A stretch of 64,000 nucleotides of DNA from assembly GCF_050717535.1 (NCBI RefSeq), contig NZ_JBOITM010000079.1, forward strand, positions 1 through 64,000. Direction: 5' to 3'. The translations under genes and the position numbers were made by a program. Shown here piece after piece: positions 18,192 through 26,882 of the stretch; position 1 is the stretch's first letter; every line of letters begins with the position of its first letter. The notes beneath the pieces were generated by a model. The model made no database searches. It saw only the letters and a list, made by a program, of their open reading frames with translations, and was not told where the DNA came from. Source of the stretch: Clostridium_AD sp050717535. Lineage in GTDB: Bacteria; Bacillota; Clostridia; Clostridiales; Clostridiaceae.

Positions 18192-18932
18192 TTATTGATT
18201 TTTAAGTAGTTGTTCCTTAGGAACATCTCTAAACACTTTAGCAGGATTTCCAACTACAATTTTGCCTGCTGGCACGTCTTTTGTAACTACACTACCTGCT
18301 GCTACAAAACCATCTTCGTGTATAATTTTACCTGGGAGGATAACTGCTCCGGCTCCAATTCTTCCACCTTTTTTAATTGTTACCCCTTTAAATTTTCCAA
18401 ACCGTTCTTTAGAACGAGCTGCATAATTATCATTGGAAGTTGTAACACAAGGAGCAATAAATACATTATCACAAACCTGCGAATAAGCTGTTAAATATAC
18501 ATTAGTTTGTATTTTGCAGTTAGACCCAACTGTGCAAAAATTTTCAATAGTAGTTCCACGACCAATAATTGTTTTAGATCCTACTGTAACATTTTCTCTT
18601 ATTACAGCGGTGTCAGCAATAAGTGTTTTGTCACCAATGACGCAACCACAATAAATTATTACCCCTGCACCTATAAGACAGCCCTCGCTTATTTTAGCTG
18701 GAAGCAATTTTTCCTCATTCTTAAAAATACTGTTTACGGACCTCATCGGCTCCTTACCTATTACTGTATTATCATCTATTCTAACATTGCTACCAATAAT
18801 AGTACCTACGTGTATAACTACATTACTGCCTATAATACAATTAGAACCTATAACTACTTCATCATCTATTACTACAAAATGTCCCATTGTTACATTGTTT
18901 CCCAATTTACTTTTCTCTGATATATAATTCAT
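18192..18932 (-). CDS. Left-handed beta-helix acetyltransferase (WbpD/WlbB-like)
   Basis: 246-residue hexapeptide-repeat protein. Repeats such as IGSNCIIGSNVVIHVGTIIG and the second block VGSKTIIGRGTTIENFCTVG build the left-handed beta-helix. The C-terminal VVGNPAKVFRDVP is typical of sugar N-acetyltransferases. Co-location with WbpA-like and WbpB-like genes suggests a role like WbpD: acetylating the 3-amino group of UDP-GlcNAc3NA. WbpD itself is shorter (~190 residues), so the extra N-terminal coils make that match imperfect. The ATG at 18932 follows a GAGG site. Confidence 0.75.
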   Translation of the reverse strand: MNYISEKSKLGNNVTMGHFVVIDDEVVIGSNCIIGSNVVIHVGTIIGSNVRIDDNTVIGKEPMRSVNSIFKNEEKLLPAKISEGCLIGAGVIIYCGCVIGDKTLIADTAVIRENVTVGSKTIIGRGTTIENFCTVGSNCKIQTNVYLTAYSQVCDNVFIAPCVTTSNDNYAARSKERFGKFKGVTIKKGGRIGAGAVILPGKIIHEDGFVAAGSVVTKDVPAGKIVVGNPAKVFRDVPKEQLLKNQ

Positions 18933-18966
18933 GAAAATAACCTCATTTCATATAATATAGCTAAAA

Positions 18967-20055
18967 CTATTTTTTCATTTGCATAGTTGAAAAATCTCCC
19001 ATTGGGAATTTAACTGGAAGTCCTGTAAGTCTTGATTTATAAGCTGCAAGTATAATAGACATACCTTTTTTACCTTCTTCTCCATTTATAAGAGGTTGTC
19101 TATCCATATTTATAGCATCTATCATGTCTTTATATAGTGGTGTGTGTCCAAAGCCATAAACCGAATCTGGGTCTCCCTTTTGATTACTTAATATTTCCTG
19201 CTCATTATCCACGTTATCTGCAAATTTCCAAGTTTCTATAGAATTAACCGCTAGTCCTCCTATACAAACTGTACCTGTTTCACCAAAAATGCTTAAGGTC
19301 TCTTCTAAATTTTTAGGATATACACAAGCGGAACCTTCAACTATACCTATAGCTCCATTTTTAAATCTTATCATTATTGCCCCAAAATCTTCAGCTTCTA
19401 TATCATTAATAAAAGTATCACACTGAGCATAAACAGTGTCTATTTCTCCACCCATCATCCATTGCAACAAATCAATATTATGAATACATTGATTCATTAG
19501 TGTACCACCGTCCAGTTTCCATGTTCCTCTCCAAGGAGCTTGCTGATAGTATCCCATATTTCTATTCCAAAGGATTCTAGCTGTACCGTTAACTAATTTC
19601 CCAAATCTATTTGAATCTACAGCAGCTCTTAGCTTTTGTATTGGTTCATTAAATCTGTTTTGGTGACTAACACAAAGTTTTACATTATTTTTTCTTGCAC
19701 ACTCAATCATTCTATCTGCATCTTGAATAGATAATGCCATTGGTTTTTCTACAAGTACATGTTTGCCCTTATTCATGCAATATATAGCTATTTCTGGATG
19801 ATATCCGCTTTCAGTAGATATAGAAACCATATCTATATCAGTACTCTCAAGCATTTCTTTATAATCTATATAAACTTTTACATCTACATTTTCCCCTAGT
19901 GCTTTTATGTACTCAGCTTTTTTAGCCATAGCATTAGCTTCTACCACATCACAAACTGCAACTAGCTGAATTTCAGATTTGTTTTGAGTTATAGCCTCTA
20001 CATGTTTGTAAGATATTCTTCCACATCCTATTATTGCTACTCTTAATTTTTTCAT
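18967..20055 (-). CDS. Gfo/Idh/MocA-family sugar oxidoreductase (WbpB/WlbA-like)
   Basis: 362-residue NAD-dependent oxidoreductase. The N-terminal Rossmann fold has LRVAIIGCGRISYKHVEAI, then the conserved KHVLVEKPMALS block with its Glu-Lys-Pro and the HQNRFNEPIQKLR region; GGTLMNQCIHNIDLLQWMMG holds the catalytic His of the family. In the WbpA-B-E-D pathway this enzyme oxidises C3 of UDP-GlcNAcA. Context with a 6-dehydrogenase and an acetyltransferase fits. The start is the ATG at 20055, seven bases behind AAGGAGG; the ATG at 20094 lacks a site and lies beside a hairpin. Confidence 0.8.
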   Translation of the reverse strand: MKKLRVAIIGCGRISYKHVEAITQNKSEIQLVAVCDVVEANAMAKKAEYIKALGENVDVKVYIDYKEMLESTDIDMVSISTESGYHPEIAIYCMNKGKHVLVEKPMALSIQDADRMIECARKNNVKLCVSHQNRFNEPIQKLRAAVDSNRFGKLVNGTARILWNRNMGYYQQAPWRGTWKLDGGTLMNQCIHNIDLLQWMMGGEIDTVYAQCDTFINDIEAEDFGAIMIRFKNGAIGIVEGSACVYPKNLEETLSIFGETGTVCIGGLAVNSIETWKFADNVDNEQEILSNQKGDPDSVYGFGHTPLYKDMIDAINMDRQPLINGEEGKKGMSIILAAYKSRLTGLPVKFPMGDFSTMQMKK

Positions 20056-20089
20056 TTGAATTCCTCCTTGATGATTTTCATATAATTTT

Positions 20090-20130
20090 GGCATGCAATA
20101 TCATAAAATAGTTTACAATGTTTGCATGCC
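20090..20130 (-). promoter_or_regulatory. Intergenic inverted repeat between the two dehydrogenase genes
   Basis: Perfect 9-bp arms GGCATGCAA and TTGCATGCC, 23 bases apart, in the 96-base gap. No U-tract follows, so it is not a standard terminator. It could be an operator, an RNA-processing hairpin or a stability element. Confidence 0.45.
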
Positions 20131-20151
20131 ATAATTTTATTGCAGTTACTA

Positions 20152-21468
20152 TTAAAGTTTATTGATCTTTTCTCTATTGTTTACAACATGCTTTGTAGCA
20201 TTTCTAGTATCATATAATAAACTAGCTTCAGCTACAATTTTTTCATAATCATAAGAGCTATGATCCGTTGTTATTATTACTATATCTGCATTTGCTATTT
20301 CATTTTCCCAATTTACTGTTACATATTCTTTGCCCTTATGAGTAAATTTAGGAATAAATGGATCATCTATTATAATATCAGCACCATTCTTTTCTAATTG
20401 CTCAATAACCTTTAGTGTTGGTGATTCTCTCATATCATCTATATCTTTCTTATAAGCTGCACCCATAAGAAGTACTTTTGCTCCGTTTAGTGCTTTTTTC
20501 TGACCATTCAAAAGTTTCATGACATTTTCAAGCACAAATTCTGGCATATAATCGTTAATTATACCTGAAGCTTCTATTAATTTTGTATGATAATCAAACT
20601 CTTTTGCTTTCCATTCTAGGTAGAATGGATCAAGTGGTATACAATGTCCTCCAAGTCCTGGACCTGGGTAGAATGGCATAAACCCATAAGGCTTAGTTTT
20701 AGCTGCATCTATAACTTCCCAAATGTCAATGTTCATTCTTTTACATAAAATTGCCATTTCATTTGCTAATGCTATATTTACATTTCTAAAAGTATTTTCC
20801 AGAATTTTTTCCATTTCTGCTACCGCTGGAGAAGACACTTCCATTATATCTCCCTCTAGCACACTTCTGTATAACATTCCTGCTACCTCAGTACAGTCTT
20901 TTGTACATCCTCCAACTACCTTTGGAGTATTTTTTGTGTTAAATTGTTTATTTCCTGGATCAATTCTTTCTGGAGAGAAAGCTAAGAAAAAATCTACTCC
21001 ACATTTTAAGCCTGATTCTTCAAGTATTGGTTTTAATACTTCTTCAGTTGTTCCTGGATATGTAGTGCTTTCCAGTACTACCAGCATTCCTCTATGTAAA
21101 TACTTAGCTACACTTCTAGTTGAATCTACTACATAAGATAAATCTGGTTGTTTATATAAATCTAGTGGTGTAGGAACTGCGATACATACTGTATCAACAT
21201 CCTTAACAAAACTAAAATCTGTAGTAGCTTTTAGTTTTCCTTCTTTTACTAATTTAGCTAAATCTGTATCTACAATATCTCCAATATAATTAATTCCGTC
21301 ATTTATCATTTGAACCTTTTGATCTTGAACATCAAAACCTATTACTTCATACCCTACTTTAGCCTTTTCTACAGCTAGCGGTAATCCCACATAGCCCAGT
21401 CCAACCACACCTAGTTTAGCTGTTTTATTTTTTAATTTTAATAATAACTCATCTTTTAATTGAAACAT
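20152..21468 (-). CDS. UDP-N-acetylglucosamine 6-dehydrogenase (WbpA/TviB-like)
   Basis: 438-residue nucleotide-sugar dehydrogenase with three domains. The N-terminal NAD fold reads GLGYVGLPLAVEKAKVGYEV, the centre has FSPERIDPGN and ENTFRNVNIALANE, and the catalytic Cys sits in GPGLGGHCIPLDPFYL. The C-terminal domain has GAAYKKDIDDMRESPTLKV. The SPERIDPGN form is usual for enzymes that oxidise UDP-GlcNAc or UDP-ManNAc to the uronic acid, rather than UDP-glucose. It is the first enzyme of the UDP-GlcNAcA branch here. The ATG at 21468 follows AGGAGG. It lies 131 bases behind the capD-like gene. Confidence 0.85.
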   Translation of the reverse strand: MFQLKDELLLKLKNKTAKLGVVGLGYVGLPLAVEKAKVGYEVIGFDVQDQKVQMINDGINYIGDIVDTDLAKLVKEGKLKATTDFSFVKDVDTVCIAVPTPLDLYKQPDLSYVVDSTRSVAKYLHRGMLVVLESTTYPGTTEEVLKPILEESGLKCGVDFFLAFSPERIDPGNKQFNTKNTPKVVGGCTKDCTEVAGMLYRSVLEGDIMEVSSPAVAEMEKILENTFRNVNIALANEMAILCKRMNIDIWEVIDAAKTKPYGFMPFYPGPGLGGHCIPLDPFYLEWKAKEFDYHTKLIEASGIINDYMPEFVLENVMKLLNGQKKALNGAKVLLMGAAYKKDIDDMRESPTLKVIEQLEKNGADIIIDDPFIPKFTHKGKEYVTVNWENEIANADIVIITTDHSSYDYEKIVAEASLLYDTRNATKHVVNNREKINKL

Positions 21469-21599
21469 TTTGTTACCTCCTATAACCTTAAAGGTCTAAT
21501 ATAATACTTTAATTTATATCTTTTTTGCGATGTTAGATTTTTTTTAATAATTTTCATAAGACAATTTAAATAAAATAATATCGCAAAGTGTTAATTTTT

Positions 21600-23441
21600 T
21601 TAGTCCGGCTTTCTTTTATAAGTTGGAACTTTTTCTTCCATTAAAGCAAATACAGCATCTTTGTCTTTTCCAACTACAATTTTAAAATCCTCAATAGATT
21701 TTTCAATAAAATCTATATCATTTCCTATAGGCTTTTCAACATAAATTTTATTATGAGAAGTGGATGTTAATGCTACCTCATCCATCAGAAGTTCTTCATA
21801 TAGTTTTTCTCCAGGCCTTAGTCCAATAAATTCAATTTTTATATCTACATCTGGTTCAAGCCCTGAAAGAGTTATTAAATCTCTAGCTAAGTCAACTATT
21901 TTCACAGGTTCTCCCATATCTAAAACAAATATTTCTCCACCTTTTGCCATACCTCCAGCTTGAATAACTAATTGTGCAGCTTCTGGTATTGTCATAAAGA
22001 ATCTATTTATTTCAGGGTGCATTACAGTTACTGGACCTCCATGAGCTATTTGCTTTTTAAATAATGGTATTACTGAACCATTGCTTCCTAAAACATTACC
22101 AAATCTTACAGCCACATACTCAGTATCACTAATTGTGTCAAAGGCTTGAATTATGAGTTCACAAAATCTCTTGGTAGCTCCCATGATGTTTGTAGGATTT
22201 ACTGCCTTATCTGTACTAATTTGAACAAATCTTTTTACACCAGCTTCATGACTACATTTTACAACGTTATAAGTTCCTATTACATTATTCTTAATAGCTT
22301 CTGCTGGGTTATTCTCCATCAGTGGCACATGTTTATGAGCCGCTGCATGGAATACTACATCAGGTTTATAGGTTTCAAAAATTTCTTTTAATCTATCAAT
22401 ATCTCTAACAGATGCAATGATAAACTCTTTATTTAACATAGGAAACTCATAGTTAAGCTCCATTTGTAAATCGTAGGCATTGTTTTCATAAATATCTAGA
22501 ACTATTAATTTTTTAGGATTAAACTTAGCGATTTGCCTGCATAGTTCGGATCCTATAGAACCGCCACCACCTGTAACTAGTATTATTTTTTCTTTAATAT
22601 ATTTATCAATGTCTTCAGTATTTAATTTAATTGCTTCTCTTCCTAAAAGATCCTCAATATTAACATCACGAAGCTCGCTAATGTTTACTTTCTCGTCTAC
22701 AATTTCATAAATACCAGGAATTGTTTTTAACTTGCATTTAGTCCTTTTGCAAATGTTCAGTATTTCTGTTTTAGTTTTAAAATCTGCTGAAGGCATAGTA
22801 ATAATTATTTCCTCAACGGACTCTTCCTTGCAAATTGAAATTATCTTATCTCTACCACCTAATACTTTAATACCGTTAATTATTTTATCATTTTTTAATT
22901 TATCATCATCGATTAATCCAACAACATAATATTTTAATTCACTATGCTTACTAATCTCTTTTACTAGCATTACGCCTGCATCTCCGGCGCCAACAATAAG
23001 AATGTTTATGTTCTTATCACACTGTTTATTTTCTCCTTTTTTTTGCTCTGATATTCTGTATATAATTCTAATTCCACCCAGGGTAATCACACATAGAAGC
23101 CAAAATATAATATGTACAGTAAAAGGGAATCTATAATAGTGGCTTTTAAATAAAATATGACTAACTAAATAGCTATAAATCACAAACACTATATTGGCCA
23201 GGGTTATTGAATATACTATAGAAAATAATTCTGAAATGGATGCGTATTTCCATATACTTCGATACAATCCAAATATCATATTAAATCCTATTATTAAAAT
23301 CAACACTGGGATAATTGAAATTTTAAAAAATTCAAGGTCTTTTATAGGGATATTAAAATCAAATTTCAACAGTAAAGTTAAATATAACGAAGCCAAAATA
23401 CAAATAATATCCACCGCAAAGACCCTTTTATCCGTTTTCAT
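21600..23441 (-). CDS. CapD/WbpM-like membrane UDP-GlcNAc 4,6-dehydratase
   Basis: 613-residue protein. Four N-terminal membrane helices (about residues 5-130) are followed by a CoA-binding-like Rossmann domain (NILIVGAGDAGVMLVKEI) and the catalytic SDR domain with TGGGGSIGSELCRQI, AAHKHVPLMENNP and STDKAVNPTNIMGATKR. The Tyr of the normal SDR triad is Met, as in WbpM/PglF. Such enzymes make UDP-4-keto-6-deoxy-GlcNAc, the entry to FucNAc, QuiNAc or bacillosamine-type sugars. The ATG at 23441 is nine bases behind AAAGGATG; the in-frame GTG at 23450 overlaps that site. It starts the unit dehydratase-6-dehydrogenase-oxidoreductase-acetyltransferase. Confidence 0.9.
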   Translation of the reverse strand: MKTDKRVFAVDIICILASLYLTLLLKFDFNIPIKDLEFFKISIIPVLILIIGFNMIFGLYRSIWKYASISELFSIVYSITLANIVFVIYSYLVSHILFKSHYYRFPFTVHIIFWLLCVITLGGIRIIYRISEQKKGENKQCDKNINILIVGAGDAGVMLVKEISKHSELKYYVVGLIDDDKLKNDKIINGIKVLGGRDKIISICKEESVEEIIITMPSADFKTKTEILNICKRTKCKLKTIPGIYEIVDEKVNISELRDVNIEDLLGREAIKLNTEDIDKYIKEKIILVTGGGGSIGSELCRQIAKFNPKKLIVLDIYENNAYDLQMELNYEFPMLNKEFIIASVRDIDRLKEIFETYKPDVVFHAAAHKHVPLMENNPAEAIKNNVIGTYNVVKCSHEAGVKRFVQISTDKAVNPTNIMGATKRFCELIIQAFDTISDTEYVAVRFGNVLGSNGSVIPLFKKQIAHGGPVTVMHPEINRFFMTIPEAAQLVIQAGGMAKGGEIFVLDMGEPVKIVDLARDLITLSGLEPDVDIKIEFIGLRPGEKLYEELLMDEVALTSTSHNKIYVEKPIGNDIDFIEKSIEDFKIVVGKDKDAVFALMEEKVPTYKRKPD

Positions 23442-23759
23442 GAAGTTCACATCCTTTATTTAGTTTTAAACCCTTTGCTATTCCCTTAATCATTTTACCT
23501 CATTTCAAAAATTATTCAACATATTTCTTCTCTTCTATTATTCAGTATCTTTGCATATATTATTATATCCTAAAACCTTGTTTTTGTATAATTTAATGGA
23601 GTTTATTAACTATTTATTTATAATTCCCACAAAATGTAGATATTTAATGTAGATAAAATTAAAAGGACCTAGCAATTAATAATTAACTAGGTCCTCTTTA
23701 TTTTTATTAATAACAAATTCAGGATATTAAAAATTTTTCATCTTTCATACTTAATTAGA
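23442..23759 (-). other. Intergenic stretch between galU and the capD-like gene
   Basis: 318 AT-rich bases. The right part contains the galU terminator (23661-23703). The left part should hold the promoter of the capD-like unit, but no confident boxes stand out. No small ORF with a ribosome site was seen. Confidence 0.5.
23661..23703 (-). terminator. Terminator of the cps/galU unit
   Basis: Minus-strand arms AGGACCTAG and CTAGGTCCT around a 16-base AT-rich loop, followed by TTTTAATTTTAT. It closes the regulatory cps-galU unit. Confidence 0.8.
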
Positions 23760-24671
23760 CTATTTTTTATCATCATTACATTCATTGTAGATTTCTTTAA
23801 ACATATCGTTGTTCTTGATAGTTAAAAGATAATTCATAAAAGTTTTTTTAAGATCATCTCTTTTAAGCGCTTGTTCAACAGTAGCTTCTAGAAAACCTTC
23901 TTTGTCGCCTACATCATATCTTCTACCCTGAAATTTATAAGCATACATATCTTCCTCTTCTATTAAAGTCTTTAGTGCATCTGTAAGTTGTATTTCTCCA
24001 CCCTTTCCAGGCTTCGTATTTTCTAAAATATCAAATATTCTAGGTGTTATTATATATCTCCCTAGTATTGCTATATTAGATGGTGCTTCGCCTGAATTAG
24101 GTTTTTCAATAACATCTTTAACTTTATAAACTCTATCATCTATTGCAGTTCCATCAACTATACCATATTTAGAAACTTCACTTACAGGTACCTCTTGAAC
24201 CCCTAAAATTGAAGTCTCGTATTCACTGTAACAGTCTATAAGTTGTTTAAGACAAGGAATCTCACTATCTACTACATCATCACCCAGCATTACAGCAAAA
24301 GGTTCATTACCAACAAAGGTTTTAGCACAACTAATAGCATGGCCTAACCCCTTAGGTTCTTTTTGGCGTATATAATAAATATTAGCCAAATTGGATATAT
24401 CTTCTACCATTTTCAATACATCTTCCTTGCCATTTTGTCGCAATTGATACTCAAGTTCAATAGATTTATCAAAATGATCTTCAATCGCTCTTTTATTTCT
24501 TCCTGTTATAATTAGTATTTCCTCAATTCCAGAGGCAACCGCTTCCTCAATAATATACTGTATTGTTGGCTTATCAACAATTGGTAACATTTCTTTAGGT
24601 TGCGCCTTTGTAGCTGGTAAAAACCTTGTGCCAAGTCCTGCTGCAGGTATAATAGCTTTTTTAACTCTCAT
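23760..24671 (-). CDS. galU: UTP-glucose-1-phosphate uridylyltransferase
   Basis: 303-residue nucleotidyltransferase that makes UDP-glucose from UTP and glucose-1-phosphate. The signature AAGLGTRFLPATKAQPKEML and VDKPTIQYIIEEAV is complete; EKPNSGEAPSNIAILGRYI and GGEIQLTDAL are further family blocks. The start is the ATG at 24671 behind GGGGAG; a codon at 24701 would add ten residues without support. It is the last gene of the cps regulatory unit and, with phosphoglucomutase at 28038-29771, gives the locus its own UDP-glucose supply. Confidence 0.95.
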   Translation of the reverse strand: MRVKKAIIPAAGLGTRFLPATKAQPKEMLPIVDKPTIQYIIEEAVASGIEEILIITGRNKRAIEDHFDKSIELEYQLRQNGKEDVLKMVEDISNLANIYYIRQKEPKGLGHAISCAKTFVGNEPFAVMLGDDVVDSEIPCLKQLIDCYSEYETSILGVQEVPVSEVSKYGIVDGTAIDDRVYKVKDVIEKPNSGEAPSNIAILGRYIITPRIFDILENTKPGKGGEIQLTDALKTLIEEEDMYAYKFQGRRYDVGDKEGFLEATVEQALKRDDLKKTFMNYLLTIKNNDMFKEIYNECNDDKK

Positions 24672-24716
24672 AGTTCTTCTCCCCTCAAATAAAATACTCA
24701 TAGATTACACCTTATT

Positions 24717-25493
24717 TTAAAACTTACTAAAAATATTACAAAGTGAAAATTTTCTTTTTTTAGTTTTTATTTCTAATAATTCCGTAGTGGTTTTGTTATT
24801 AATAATATTAATTTGATTTTGAGAAATCCAGTTATACATGGGTTCATTTTTATCTTTTATTATATCAAATGCTGGTTTTATAATCGTTTTTCTACTTGTG
24901 ATATTATGTCCATCACTGCCTAAAATATGTACCATATTCGCTTTTACAAATTGCTGAGCAGTCTTTTTTATTTCTTTTCCATAATTGCCTAATAAACTAG
25001 CAGAATTTATTTGCATCAATACTCCTTGTTTAATTAAATTAATAATCAAATCATGATTTTCCATAATCTTAATATTTCGCTCTGGATGAGCTAATATAGG
25101 TTTAACCCCAAGTAACATTAATTCATAAAACACATCTTCAGTATACCTCGGAAATTGGCCCATTGGAAGCTCAATAAGCATATATTCTGAGCCATTAATT
25201 CCCCAAATCCTCTTTTCTTTATAGAGTTTTGGTAAATTGGGATGCATATAAATTTCTAGTCCAGATAAAATTTTAATTTTAAAATTCTCCTCCCTAGATG
25301 CTAAAACTAGGTTATTAAATTTTTCAATATATTTTTCTCTAGTAATTTCATATTCTTCAGCTATAAAATGAGGAGTAGCACAAATGTACTCTACCCCTTC
25401 ACTTTCTGCAATTTTTAACATTCCAAGAGACATATTTAAACTTTTTGCTCCATCATCAACTCCATGAATTATATGACTATGAAAATCTATCAT
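24717..25493 (-). CDS. cpsB: CpsB/CapC-type protein-tyrosine phosphatase (PHP fold)
   Basis: 258-residue metal-dependent phosphatase of the PHP superfamily. The metal-binding FHSHIIHGVDDGAKS, ILAHPERN and LGSDGHN motifs are all present. It removes phosphates from the C-terminal tyrosines of the CpsD kinase and so controls capsule assembly. It is 21 bases downstream of cpsD; ATG at 25493 behind AAGGTG. The order cpsC-cpsD-cpsB is the usual Gram-positive arrangement with the phosphatase last. Confidence 0.93.
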   Translation of the reverse strand: MIDFHSHIIHGVDDGAKSLNMSLGMLKIAESEGVEYICATPHFIAEEYEITREKYIEKFNNLVLASREENFKIKILSGLEIYMHPNLPKLYKEKRIWGINGSEYMLIELPMGQFPRYTEDVFYELMLLGVKPILAHPERNIKIMENHDLIINLIKQGVLMQINSASLLGNYGKEIKKTAQQFVKANMVHILGSDGHNITSRKTIIKPAFDIIKDKNEPMYNWISQNQINIINNKTTTELLEIKTKKRKFSLCNIFSKF

Positions 25494-25514
25494 ATACTTG
25501 CACCTTCTAAAACC

Positions 25515-26198
25515 TTATTTTTCTTTATCATAATACCCTTTGTAATATTTCCCATAATATCCACTTACAGCTTCAGGTACTTTATTGAATACAATTCCTA
25601 GTATCTTTCCACCAACCTTATCGATTAATTCTTTTGCGTCTACTAGTGCGTCCTTTTGAGCCTCACCGTATGATGCTACAAAAATCACTCCATCTGCTAT
25701 TGTAGCTAAAATTTGGGCATCTGTTACTGCAAGTACTGGTGGTGCATCAATAAGGACTATATCATATTCACTTTTTAGGATTTCCATAAAATTTTTCATT
25801 TTTTGAGTTCCCAATAACTCTGCTGGATTTGGAGGTATTGGTCCACTAGTTAGTATAGAAAGATTATTAACATCTGTTTTAACAATACATTCTTCCTTTT
25901 TAACATCTTGAACTAATATATTTGTCAGTCCAACTGAATTTGTAATTCCCATTTTCTTATGTATTGATGGTTTTCTAAAATCACAATCTACAAGAATAAC
26001 TGTTTTGCCACTTTCAGCCATAGTTATCGCTAAATTTGACAAAACTGTGCTTTTTCCTTCTCCGGCACCCGATGAAGTAATTACTATGGATTTAAATTCT
26101 TTATCTAAGGAAGAGAATTGAATATTAGTTCTTAATGTTCTAAAAGCTTCTGCTGATCTAGATTTGGGATTTTTTAATGTTATCATTTTTTTTAACAT
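25515..26198 (-). CDS. cpsD: CpsD/CapB-type bacterial tyrosine kinase
   Basis: 227-residue BY-kinase. The P-loop is SSGAGEGKSTVLSNLA, Walker A' is ILVDCDFRKPS and Walker B is DIVLIDAPPV. The C-terminus is a tyrosine cluster (GYYGKYYKGYYDKEK), the autophosphorylation site. It works with the membrane adaptor CpsC, encoded 12 bases upstream, to cycle phosphorylation during polymer synthesis. ATG at 26198 follows AGGAGAG. The split CpsC plus CpsD form is typical of Firmicutes. Confidence 0.94.
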   Translation of the reverse strand: MLKKMITLKNPKSRSAEAFRTLRTNIQFSSLDKEFKSIVITSSGAGEGKSTVLSNLAITMAESGKTVILVDCDFRKPSIHKKMGITNSVGLTNILVQDVKKEECIVKTDVNNLSILTSGPIPPNPAELLGTQKMKNFMEILKSEYDIVLIDAPPVLAVTDAQILATIADGVIFVASYGEAQKDALVDAKELIDKVGGKILGIVFNKVPEAVSGYYGKYYKGYYDKEK

Positions 26199-26210
26199 AT
26201 TCTCACTCTC

Positions 26211-26882
26211 CTATTTTTTTTCTTCTGTTAAAGGAATTATCCCAATAACCGTTATTCCAGTTAGCTTCTCTATATCCTCTTGACTTTTTACAGTGTTATC
26301 TAAGTATTCTAATAAAAATGCAATACCTAGAGAAATCATAAGTCCAATAAAAAATGCGATTGCTATATTTAGCTTTGGATTTGGACTATCTGGCACTGTA
26401 GGTTGTAGTGCTTCATCTAAAAGTTGCACATTATCTGATTTTTTCACATCATTGCTTATAAATTTTAATGACTTAGCTAACTGATTAGCAATATCCATAG
26501 CTTCTTTAGGATCCTTAGCTTTAACAGTTATAGTTAAGAACTCAGTATCTCCTTTTGGTTCCACTGTTACCATGCTTTGAAGTTCACTAGGTTCCATTTT
26601 CAATTTAAGTGCTGTAATAACATGTTCTGAAACCTTTCTAGATTTAGCAAATTCGCTATAAGTTTTAACTAATTTTTGATACATAAGCACATCATTCATG
26701 CTAGCTTGTGGTACCTCAGTTTTATTTTCTACTTTTCCAATTATTACAGATATATCAGCTTTGTAAGTAGGTGTAATAACAAAATAACTTAATACTCCGC
26801 TAAGTACCGTTGCTCCTAGTGTAATTAAAATCACCAGTAGTATCCGTTTTTTTATTATCGTAAAGTATTCCGTCAATTCCAT
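26211..26882 (-). CDS. cpsC: CpsC/CapA-type chain-length determinant and kinase adaptor
   Basis: 223-residue Wzz-family protein with two membrane helices (about residues 16-36 and 172-192), an extracellular domain between them, and the proline-rich PTVPDSPNPKLN stretch before the second helix. The cytoplasmic tail (LTGITVIGIIPL) would activate CpsD. It sets polymer length. The ATG overlaps the stop of the TPR gene (TAATG), so translation is coupled. Confidence 0.92.
   Translation of the reverse strand: MELTEYFTIIKKRILLVILITLGATVLSGVLSYFVITPTYKADISVIIGKVENKTEVPQASMNDVLMYQKLVKTYSEFAKSRKVSEHVITALKLKMEPSELQSMVTVEPKGDTEFLTITVKAKDPKEAMDIANQLAKSLKFISNDVKKSDNVQLLDEALQPTVPDSPNPKLNIAIAFFIGLMISLGIAFLLEYLDNTVKSQEDIEKLTGITVIGIIPLTEEKK

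Noticed and set aside
18507..18920. Open frame of 137 codons on the plus strand
   Set aside because: It is the complement of the hexapeptide acetyltransferase, Tyr/Asn/Cys-rich and without a ribosome site.
20723..21136. Open frame of 137 codons on the plus strand
   Set aside because: Antisense shadow of the UDP-GlcNAc 6-dehydrogenase gene.
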